From Aculops lycopersici (Eukaryota > Arthropoda > Arachnida > Trombidiformes > Eriophyidae): a stretch of DNA of 64,000 bases. Of the stretch, positions 30,809-42,285 are shown in pieces (position 1 is the stretch's first letter; each line of letters starts with the position of its first letter). The position numbers were made by a program, and so were the translations under genes. The notes under the pieces were generated by a model that saw nothing but the letters and a program-made list of their open reading frames with translations, was not told where the DNA came from and searched no databases. Location: contig WNKI01000002.1 in the NCBI GenBank assembly GCA_015350385.1, positions 9,322,711 to 9,386,710 of the forward strand. The letters are read 5' to 3'.

Positions 30809-31587
30809 GTCAGCTCTTGATTTATTAGAGTAATATATTCGATGTTTCGTCTTGTCGCCGAACCGGATATAAAATCAGTATGATTGCCAATTAGGTTAAT
30901 TAAAGAGACTAAAGTCACGCGAAATTTTGGTAAGTTTATTGAACTTGTTCCAGTTTTTCGGCGCGTTTGTTGTTATCTCGTCTACATTCACTTGAGGGGA
31001 AAGGAAAAGAAAAAGAAAACTCTTCAGCACACGCTTTTTTGGCTGCTGTAGTTCATAGTTTCGCCGCACCCAAGCGCTGCAATCGCTTCTGTTCACTCAA
31101 GCCCCAAGAGAGCAAGAGAACGAACTTCGCGTTTCAGGTTCGGCGAGCCAACCACCGGCCGACGCCCCCTAGCGCCTAACTCCAAAAACAAATTAAATAG
31201 ATCGACTGGAGAATGTGCAGTATAGAGATAGCGATAGAAATACCATAACCAGCACCAGCAGGATCGCTGCGAGATGAAGCACACGCTGAGTCTGCAGTGA
31301 GCGACGAAACCACCAATACCAACACACTTGACGTAATCGCGTTTGAATGCCAATTCGAACTTTCTCTCGCAACAAACCGAGCCACTAACGAGCCTAGACG
31401 AGCGAGAGTTTACTTTGGTTTAGGGAGCAACCACTACAGAGTCACCGGGCAGCAACCTGATAGATGCGGAATAGATTCGAATTCGGCAACCACCACCAAA
31501 ACCACGACAACCTAAACACCAACAACACAGACGGAGGGCAACTCTGTAATGGGCCCGCTGCAAAGTGCAGTTGCTCATAGTGAACGC

Positions 31588-31613
31588 TGGTGGTGGTGGT
31601 GGTGGTGGTGGTG
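31588..31613. repeat. TGG triplet repeat
   Basis: Eight or more perfect TGG units. Confidence 0.85.
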
Positions 31614-31809
31614 TTAGTAGTTTGAAACTGCGGGCGTCAACTACTCATTGCACTAGGGCGCCAGCGAGGAGAGAATTAGATTGTGAATTAGAATGAATTG
31701 AGCAGTTTGTATTGGGGATGGGAGGAAAAAGTTGCGACAGTCTCAATTGAAGTGCGCGCACCCCGCAAACTAAATGGCACCCAAAGTAAACTAAACCGAA
31801 CTTAACTAA

Positions 31810-31815
<6 letters not shown>

Positions 31816-31840
<25 letters not shown>

Positions 31841-31955
31841 CTAAACTAAACTAAACTAAACTAAACTAAACTAAACTAAACTAAACTAAACTAAACTAAA
31901 CTAAACTAAACTAAACTAAACTAAACTAAACTAAACTAAACTAAACTAAACTAAA
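31816..31955. repeat. CTAAA pentanucleotide array
   Basis: 140 bp of perfect CTAAA units (28 copies; TTTAG on the other strand), preceded by degenerate copies. It is one base different from the arthropod telomere unit TTAGG in reverse orientation. Confidence 0.95.
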
Positions 31956-34900
31956 CACTTGCATTGCTTCGAGTTGCGCTCTTTGGTTATCCTCTCGCTC
32001 GCTATCAAAGTTGCGCTTTTGTCAGACACAATTACAGAGTTGGCTGCCTCAAAAGAGCAGCGCCACTATTCATTGTGGCGCTCGACATTCAGTCATTTAG
32101 TTTGTTATCGCATACTTGGCGTCCCTCGTCTTGACTCTATGCTCGTTGCTGTCCTCCTCTCCTCGCGCTTACCATTTGCGATCTACGGGCAAAACCACAA
32201 TGTTGAAGAGGAAGCTGCCTGTCGGTCCGTCAGTCATGCTCATCATCGCCATTGCCATTGCCATCGTCATTGATGATCATGATCATCATCATCCTCGCTG
32301 CAAGTTCCTATGAACCACAACCAACCACCAACACAACGCGAGCAATCCACTATCCGCCGGCCCAGTGGATTGCTGCCAACTTTTTGAGCTCGCCTCTCAA
32401 ATGTCACTAGGCGAGAGACTTGTGGTGCATAGATGGATAGATAAATGGCGAGTCGCGGTGACCAGTTGTGGGCTGGTTGGTGTAGCTAGAGCAATTTGAG
32501 TTTCAGGTTCAGTTTCAGTCTTTTAGTTTGACTCACACCAACTAGACTGATTGCTCATATAACGCACGAACCTCTTGGGCCCGGATGATAAAATGAGACG
32601 CCACCAGTGGTCCAGTTGGACTGGTGTCAAGTTCCCTCTTTGATGCTTCTTGGTTGCTTCGCTAGCTTTGCTCCCATTAGCCACTTCGTCCAATCGATTT
32701 CTCGTCATTGTTAGCCGACAAGTAGCAACTAGTCCATCTGAACAAAGGGGAACAGCAGCCAGAGTAAGGTGGCAAATCAAACGCGCCAATTGTTGCGGCC
32801 GATTGCTATGTTACAGGTTGTCGTCTAGAAGCGTTGTTTGCCGTCTCTCAGTCTTCATTTGATCTTCGATCTTTGGAATGCCATCAATTCAATTTGATCT
32901 CCCATTTCAAGGTTGATTTGCCGAGTGCGCTACCCAATGCAACGAGCCCACCTGGCGATTCCTATCTCTCCGCGCTAATTACTGGCATTCGAATCTGAAA
33001 AAAGCAAGTGGCGCAATTAAGTCACCCTCGCCTCCGAAATCAAACGCGCTCACAAAACTTGAGACATCAGCTGTTCGTTCGCTCGCTCGGCCGGTTGTTC
33101 TTTTGAGCGACCATCGCGTTTTAGAACTAATTCAATGTGGTTGCGCTTCGAAATTGAATTTGGACTAAACTACAAAGCCGCAAGTTGGTAACGAGAGAGA
33201 AAAGTCAGAAGCAAGCTATTCAAAGTCAATCATCGACGTCATTTTCTTCCACTCAAATACCCAAAAGCAAAAGCGTCCTCGTTTTCGCCACCAAAATGGA
33301 AGGCTTGTGAAGGTTGAAAACAAGTGGTTCAGGTGGTTAGCTTCCTGCTGGCTGACCAAGTGAGCAGGCGATTGGCAGGCCAACAAACGCAACTCTACCT
33401 GGCCGACTGCTCAGCTGATGATCGTGTGTCGTGGTCTTCAACGTTGTAACAGCCGAGCCGACTCGGCCGTTGCTCTTGACTTTGCCGCTACACTCTTCTG
33501 CTCCGTTGGCCAGCTAGCCAACACCGCAACCACCATTGCCGATGGCCGCCGACACTCACGGGATGGCAGAAATTAAGCTTGTACAGTTGGTCTGTCCGGA
33601 GAGTTGGAGAACCACTTACCGCAACATCCAACTCACCGACTCACTCCTTCGCTCACTTACACACAACAAAAGCACAAGCAAAGGAACAGCAATAGCAACA
33701 GCTACAACAGGGCAATACAATCGTCTGTCGGACCACGGTCAACGGTCAGCTCCTCGCAAGCTCCAGTCAGTCAGGTAGCTGGCTAGCTTGCTAAACTGGC
33801 CGCCTGTTGGCTTGTGAGTTGAAAAAGAAGACAGCTACACCTGCAACTACTGTAGCTATTCGCCTGGTCATTGAGTTTGTCTAGTTATTTGGCATTGTGT
33901 TGCTGCTACCGCTGCCGCCATCGCTTGGTGGCGGCAGTGGTGGTTGTGGTGCTAGTTTCAAGTGAGCGAGTAGCAAGCTGTGAGCAAGCGAGAGAGGGAG
34001 AGACAGACAGAGCAACTTCCTCCACCGTTCACCTCAACTGACTCACGATTGTATATCTTTCTGGCTGCCTCATTGCCGCTTATGTTGCTTGTTCTCCTTC
34101 TGCTGCTGCTGATGCCGTAGACCAAGATTTCGGCCGAAACCAGAGGAGGAGAGCTGCAAATCAAAGTGATACTTCGCCTAAGCGCCGGCAGCGGGCGGCT
34201 CGAAAACTATGCTCAAGCGGCCAGCGTGCGGTGATGTTGGCAACACTATACTCGGCGGGCTCGCCCCCAGTCTCTAGCCGTCCGAGTGTAGGGTAGCCAG
34301 GCAAAGCATTTGGTTAATATGACTACGACTACGACGACAGCGACGCCGATGGTGCAGTGGATAGCGACGCGAGCGCCGCCGCTGTCGCTTCGGGGTTGGC
34401 CAGCCAGCGGCAGTGGGAGCGCTGGACGGTGGTTGGTGCGTCGTTGTGGCTGTCGCTGTTGCAACAGCGACAGCGACGCAGAGTTGAACGCAGCGGAGGC
34501 TTCGGTTTACGTAATACGCATTAGCTCACACACACTCGCTCCACTGCGGCAAGTGCTCCATCGCTGCCTGAGCGAGTGTGTGCGACGTTGGCTCTGTTGT
34601 TGTTGTTGTTGTTGCTTCCATTGCCGTCACTGCTGCCGCTGCTGCTGTTGTGGCGGACGCAACAGCCGCACGCCACTCCGGCCATGCAACGGCAACAACA
34701 CACGCACACACCAATGGAAGCATCGCGAGCCGCCGTCCATTCAGCTCCGTGGTGCGGCCGCCGTCGCTGGCGTGCGCGCTTTGCCGCCTGCCCGCCCGCC
34801 TTCCATTGGATCGCAGCCAGTGGAGCTGCCACAGCCAGACGCGCTGGCAGCCTGCAATCGCCGAGCTGACTGAAAGAGGCCGACTATTTCCGAGGCGGCG

Positions 34901-35343
34901 GGCGGCGTTGGCGTGGAGTTCACACACACAAGCGCACAAAATTGGCGCTGGCGTTCCGTTCATTTCTCTCTCTCTCTCTCTCTCTCCTCCTCCTCAGGCC
35001 TAAAAGCAGTGTCCACGACGACGAGATGAGAGCTGCACCAGCTGCGGCCGGCCAGTTGGCCGGCTGAATCTGTCGCGTTGCGTTGCGTTGCTTTTCATCT
35101 TGCGCTTAAAGAGCTTCTCTCGACTCTCCCTAGAACTTGCAGGGCGCTTGCTGCCTGTGGCATGCCAACCTGCAGCCGAGTGGCTCTCCTACCCATGGGC
35201 CTCTGGACTCAAAGCGCCGACACAAACACAGAGTCAGAGTGGAAGTCGGCCGATATAGAATAGGCAACACAATTTCGTACTAGCTGCCGGTTGGCTAGCC
35301 GGAATGAGGCGGCGGCCGGTGGAGCTTGAACTGGTGCTAGCAT

Positions 35344-35791
<448 letters not shown>

Positions 35792-38545
35792 GGCGAGGGA
35801 GAGGAAGGCCACTAATCCTGCTGCCACTTACTGGCGCTTCAAGTTGCACAGTGGCAAAGCTGGCAGAGTTTGTGGTGCTTGTGGTCGTGGAAGTTGATGT
35901 TGCGTCGTCGTCGTCGTCGTCGTAGTTTTGGTCGTAATCGTCGTCGTGTCTCTTCCTCTCCCACTCGCTCGCTTGCCTTTCGCGATCTCGCTCGCTCGCT
36001 CTCACACACAACGAGCGAGTGTGCGAGCGACCGAGCGAGAAAGAGAGGAATCCGCAGAGAAACTCGCAGCCAGCCTGGCGGCCGAACCGAGCGGCCAGCA
36101 AGCGAGCTACGTAAAGATGAGAGAAGTAGTCTCTACGTCGCAACTTGGCCAAACTCTCGGCGAATCGGACGACAACGACTATGACGAGAATAAGAGAGTG
36201 AGTGAGAATTTAGATCTCGGAACTTATGCACAGAACGGGAGAGAAATAGAAATGAAATGGGAACTTAGAGTCCGAATCTAACCAGCACCAATTCCGTGGG
36301 CTGGCACAGGAAATGCCAATAGAATTCCATTCCGATGGCAACGGCAACACGCAATGCTTTACGTAACTCCGCCACACTTTACACAACAACAAAATCCAGC
36401 ACCACAAGCACCGAGGAAACCAGCGGCGGAAGTGGCGCTACCTATTTCGTTGGTCGGCCGCGGCGCGTGGCCTCCCCTATTATTAGGGCGACAGAGAGTA
36501 GGTGGCTTGCGTGGATCATTGTGGGCTATGGGCATTGCAAGCACTGCTAATGCCCTGCGGAGCTGGTGGCGCTTCAGTGGTGGTGCTGGTTGCTTTTACA
36601 GGCTCGCGGGGTCATTCAGTGCATTCGGTGGGCCTTTTGCTAGCGCTGCCATTTGAGATAGCAGCCTTATCAGCTCTGTAAGAATGCAATTGCAACAACA
36701 CTAGCGAGCAAGAGAGCGGCTGGCTGGATGGCTGGAATTTTCAAGCCTGCCAGCGGCGTAAGTGGAGCTGGCGAGCTGAGAGAACGCGCGCGCAGCTGGC
36801 GAGCGACCTATTGCTGGGAGCTGGAATGTTGAGGCGCCCCTCACTCGGCCAGCCTCACTCACAGCTCGCTGCCCGGCTTCCAGGCAACTTGTCGAGCTAA
36901 CTGTGTGGCGGCGCAGAAAAGCTATATTCGCACTCGCCAACTCGCCATTGCGATAGCGAGAGGAGCTGCGACGTGACTTGCGCCAGCTCGCACACATAAC
37001 GACACACCACAGCTACAGAGTTGGTTGGTTCCGACTGGCGGCGGCGGCGACGGCGCTTCTTCTCGCTAGCCTAGAGAGTTGTATGAGTGAAGCGCTCACA
37101 CAGACACACTGGAATACACACACACAAACTGGCGCCAGCTAACGCTATTGCGTTGGCATTGCGCCGCTCGCTCGCTTGCTCGCTTGTTAGCGTCTCTCTC
37201 TCTCTCTCTCACTCACTCACTCGCTCGCTCGCTCTCATGAGTTAGCTGCTGTGGAATACAGACTTGCAGGCGGCGGCGCAAAAGCAACAACAACAACTAG
37301 CCAGGCAGCCAACACTTGCCAGCCGCCAACTATTTCTCTGGGTGAGCTGAGCCACCGCCACCGCCACCACCACTACCTATTCGCCACAACTATACAGAGC
37401 AACTGCAGCATTACAGCGCTTGGTCGTCGCCTCGACTCGTTGAAGTCGCAAATCGCAAATACTATTATAAGCTCGGGCGGCCTCCTCTCGCTTTGCTGCT
37501 GACTCTGCACACTCTAGCCAACTTTAACACTAGCGTCAGCCAGCCAGCCAGCCCGTCGTCAGCAAGCCGTGAGCCTGTGCAAGTCTACGTCTATGTATTG
37601 CCCTCGCTACTAGTCGTTAGGCGGCAACGAGAGTCTTATTCGGCGGCAAACTAGAAGAGAGATGAGAAGAGAAGAGAGTGCTAGCCTATGGAAATGCTCT
37701 AAAGAGCACTAAAGAGTGATAGACAGATAGATGGAGAGGAGAAAACAACTAGATACAGTAGATATCCCCATTTAACTATAATAAAAAGCACATTAGCCTA
37801 CCGCAAGTCGCACTTTTTGGGTGGTGCCAAATATTTGCCAATGTACTGGAGAATTCCATTGACAATCTTGGATACTAAAACTTTGCAAACTAAAACAAGC
37901 AAGCAAGCGAGCGAGTATATTGCATTTGCCTTGCACGAAGCCAGTTAGTACAAAACATTAGCGATCTGGAAAGATAGCACCCAGATTCCATGAAAATTAT
38001 CACGAATTTTAAGATAACTCTGCATTCAACATCAAGTAGATTTTTTCGAAAAAAAATCATCAAGACTAATCATTTAAAGCTCGGTGAAACACCAATAGAA
38101 GAGAAGCGAAAAACAGCGCCTCTTGTTGCGTGGCAGGCAAGGAACGCTACAGTTGGAAGCTAAGTAACTGCAGCTTTGTGTCATGCTACTCGCTTGGCGC
38201 TAATAATAGACAAAAACAGGTGACTTGATGTAAACAAACTTAAGCCATCTAATCAGCTAAATGACCACGACGAGGACCGCAACAACAACCATAGTAACAA
38301 CTAAAACCTCGTCAAGTTGTAACTAGAAACAAGCAGATTGCCAACTGAATTTTGGAACAAGACATATGTTATATCATCTTAACCCCTTGTTATTGTTATC
38401 AAGGTGCGAGAAAACTTACAATTTTATCATCATATATACTTTATTATAAGAATAGAATATTAGCAACACATTAGTCAATTGCAATACACAGACATATTCT
38501 CATCAAGATATCTTTCTATTTTTATCCATGTATTGATTACATGTC

Positions 38546-39558
38546 ATGAGAAACGCCGAACAAGTAAAGAATAGTATTCACGCAATAATAACAAAGACAA
38601 CGAGCCAAGCCACCACTAGAATGGACTCGCAACAAACTCAGCTGACTAATAATCACCCGGCTGATGAGCAAAGCGAGGAGGCACACAAATATGCGGTTAA
38701 TTTTCTGACCAAGGAGATCAAGAATGACCCGAGCAATCATGAATTATACTACGAAAGATCCATCTGCCACCACAACTTGGGCAATCATCAAGCTAGCCTT
38801 GATGATGCGGAGACTTCCATTAGACTAAATGGAGACTGTTACAAAGTCCACTACCAGAGAGCCTTAGCTCTTATTAGCTTAAGCCGGAACAATACCCGTA
38901 GCGAGAAGACAGCCTTACATGAGGCTGTGACGGCTTTCAAGAAGGCCATCGAGCTTAGGGCTAGACAGGAGGATGTCAAGTTATCTGAGATTTTCTATTT
39001 GATTCGCGATGCCATCAAGGAGATGGAGCGCGCGAGGAGAAGGCCCGATGATGCAACTAACGCTGACACTAAGCACCAAAGTCAACCCTCTCCACAAGCA
39101 TCCACCAATATAGTAAATCCAGCTGTTATAACAACAGGCCCCAATGCGCACGGTGGTAGTGGCGAGCCTGTTGATAGTACAACCGATAGATTACAAAGCT
39201 TATCAAGTAACAATAATACTGTACTCCACCACATGGGACAGTCTTTGCTATCAGCAGCAGCTGCAAGCAGTTGTGGTAGTCTAGTCGTAACAAATTGCAA
39301 TAACACTAGTGCTAGCAATACAAAGGATAATATAAGTACAAATACCATAATGATTCAAGCGCCAAGTCGAAACTTGACATCGAATAGTATCGCAGGAGTC
39401 AATGGGGTAACATCCTCAGCTAATCTTGCCATTCAAAACAATGGCTCTGCCACCAGTCATGTGATTACATTTCACAAGCAGCAACAACAGTTAAATTTAC
39501 CCTCGCTCAGTGGCACTGGTATCGAAGTCGACCACCAGTCTAACCATCATCAGCAGCC

Positions 39559-39630
<72 letters not shown>

Positions 39631-41647
39631 GCAGCAGCAGCAGCAGCAGCAACAACAACAACAACAACAGACTCCATTCGATTGGAACATAAGACGAAGT
39701 GAAAGGATATTCTTGCATGCTAGCGACTCGCCAACAGGTATCGGTAACGGCCAGCCTCAGCAACAACATTACAATGTGATTGGCGGACAGACCCGGCTTG
39801 GGACCCTCATTATTGGAGCTCCACGAGAGAAAATTCCAGGCTCTAATCCGTCATCAATTAGTAGTGGTCAGCGTGGAACTAAGCGGACGCATGATACGCA
39901 CCAAAAAGCTGCTAAGACAGTAGATGATACCACCAATTCACACATCGATGAGTCCGACATTGACGTCGATGATAGTCGAACTGATACTCCATCAAGAAAC
40001 TCGTACACTGATACCTCTAAAAGAGTTGTGATAACTCCAAGCAGCTCAATGCCCGCTACAGGTGCTGCCAGCACAGGTGGTCCGGCATCAGGTAAGGACG
40101 ACTCATACTCTTCTAAATACAAGCGCCTTCGTCGTGATCGAGAGCGAGCACGACGGGGAACATCAAAGTTGTGCACCATCAAGCCTGGTGATCTAGAGGA
40201 CCTACAAAAAGTGTCCAACTTTGGCAAGAAGTCAATGAGAGTCATTGCACCTATTGATGGTTGGCTGTATTCAGGATCCATGTCTCTCGACGACACTAGA
40301 AGCGCTAGTGGCTCACTGCAATATGTGGTGAAACTTGATGGTGATACAACAGGTAGCAGCTACTTGTTCAATCAAGACACTGTTTTGAATGATGTTATCA
40401 AGGAAGTTAAGGTAAAGTCGGTGTCCGAGCTGAGAAAAGGTGCAAGGATTTGTTGCTACTGGAGTCGTCAGTATAAGTGCCTCAGCACTGGCGTTGTTAC
40501 CTCAAGGACATTTGAAGCAACGAAATCATTAGTCTCGGTCAAGTATGATAATGGTGATCTCTCAGCTTTGCCACTAGAGGATTTGCGTCTACTACCTCCT
40601 GACTATCCAAAGTACATGTCCAATTGTGATCCACTTCTACTGGCTAGAAATGGGGACGGAGCTCACACCACTGTCATCATGGCCAATCCAAATCCAAAAC
40701 AGAACCAACAACAACAACAAGCAAGACGTGTAATTGTTGATGGTAAGACATCTGCTGCCGCTGCTGCTGGGATTGATCAACCTCCGAATGGACTAGCTTT
40801 GCAGAGCGGATTACCGGTGCCAAATTTGAATTCAATTGGTGCTGTCAAACAAGACATTCTTGAAGATGAGTGCGAGCCAGTAGTGGCTAAGCCAAGGTGC
40901 GAGTTTATCGCCGAGGAGGATAGCGAAGTTGGAAGTGAGATCAGTGGTCAGAATCCTAATGGAGATAGATTGATTATACCTCAAACAGACCAGATTATCG
41001 ATTTCATTACAGGAGATGATGATGATATCGAGAAGCCTGAACAAGACTCTGCTGTCGAGCTCGAGGATAGAATTACCATGGCTCCTGATTTAATGAATGC
41101 CACGGGCACTGAGCTGGCTGTCGCCGGTCAGCCGATCGAGAACACCTTTGCGGTTGAATACCAGCCTTGGGTATTTGAGGGACCACCAAAGAGGAGCAAG
41201 AGACATGGCCGCGCCTACCGAGATGTCTATTCTGCTATCAGAAGGGGCGAAGAGGTTATTTGTGTTGGGGATGCAGCTGAACTCATGCCATTGAATGAAT
41301 CAATCTTACCCTTCATCGGTAAGATTGACTCATTCTGGGCCAATCTAAGAGGTGAGATGCGAGTCAAGGTTCGTTGGTATTATCGATTGACTGAAACTTC
41401 CGGCGAGCCACATGAACTGAAGGATGGTGATAACGCCTTGTTTGAAACTGATCATCCAGATGAGAACGATGTGCAAAGTATTTACCGGTTAGCCAAAATA
41501 CTATCATGGGACGACTACAAAAATAATCATTTGGGACACATGAATAAGACCAACGATACCAGTCCAAAGATTTATTACCTGGCTGGATACTATGATCCGG
41601 TAAAGCGAGTCAAGCATCTTAGTGCAGATGTTAGAGATAGTCTCTAA
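38546..41647 (+). CDS. Winged-eye/TNRC18/BAHCC1-type chromatin protein with N-terminal TPR
   Basis: 1033 residues, single exon. Residues 45-140 contain TPR-like helical repeats (EEAHKYAVNFLTKEI, LYYERSICHHNLGNH, VHYQRALALI). A long Ser/Thr/Asn-rich region follows, with about 37 glutamines near 340-375. Residues 565-690 match the Tudor-like domain of TNRC18/BAHCC1/winged eye (RVIAPIDGWLYSG, GARICCYWSRQYKCLSTG, SVKYDNGDL, LRLLPPDYP). Residues 890-1030 form the BAH domain (EEVICVGDAAEL, PFIGKIDSFWAN, VKVRWYYRLTET, PDENDVQSI). These relatives bind histone marks; the BAHCC1 BAH domain reads H3K27me3. The TPR module is not part of the relatives known to me. The second ATG (residue 26) is an alternative start. 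Confidence 0.9.
39559..39670 (+). repeat. CAA/CAG repeat coding a polyglutamine run
   Basis: About 37 consecutive Gln codons, mostly CAA with a CAG block in the middle, inside the BAH-protein gene. Length is likely to vary between individuals. Confidence 0.95.
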
Positions 41648-42285
41648 ACGATTGAAAAGATTTTGGTCAACCCCATCAAGCTTTCATTTGTACTGTATGT
41701 TTGATTGGCGACATCATCCAATTAACTAAGGATGCTTTTGTCTGCATAGTGATCAATAAACAAAAAGTCTTAATATATATATCATGATACCTGTTTTGTT
41801 GAGAAAATTACTATCCCATCTTGCTCAACGATAGACTAACTTATAGACTACTCATATGAAAGATCTGCCGTATTGAAACTATGGAATACCATGAACTAAG
41901 AAAAGGATTTATGGGTCTGTGGAACATGACACAAAATTTGGTTGGTTGATATTCGTAACTTCTCAATCATCCCTGAATTTAGCCTTTTTTATTTGCCTAG
42001 GCACCTTAAACAATCTTATCTGCATAAGTTGTAACAATATCCTAACTTTGGTTAGTGGTCTCATTATCAAATCAATGGAGTGCATTCATTTCTCACTAAT
42101 AATATGTGTTTCAGAGATCTTTGTCAGCTTGAGAAGCATCTCGGTAAAAGTGGTCGCTTGGGGTTTTATTTTTCAACTTCAGCACTCATCAAAGTTCAAC
42201 TATCATTTGTTTTAGCAATTCATCGTCACTGTCATAATTATCATAATCAGCAAATCAATCATCATCATTATCGCTCAGATGGTAT
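41648..42285. other. 3' flanks of two convergent genes
   Basis: An AATAAA at 41755-41760 (plus) serves the BAH-protein gene, and an AATAAA on the minus strand at 42165-42170 serves importin beta. Nothing else was recognised. Confidence 0.65.

Noticed and set aside
31816..31955. CTAAA array considered as a CRISPR-like or true telomere array
   Set aside because: There are no spacers, the unit is five bases, and coding genes flank both sides, so it is an internal microsatellite.
34310..34963. Open frames of 140-190 codons on both strands
   Set aside because: They overlap each other, are rich in Cys/Ser/Arg/Ala from triplet repeats, and show no domain or splice support.
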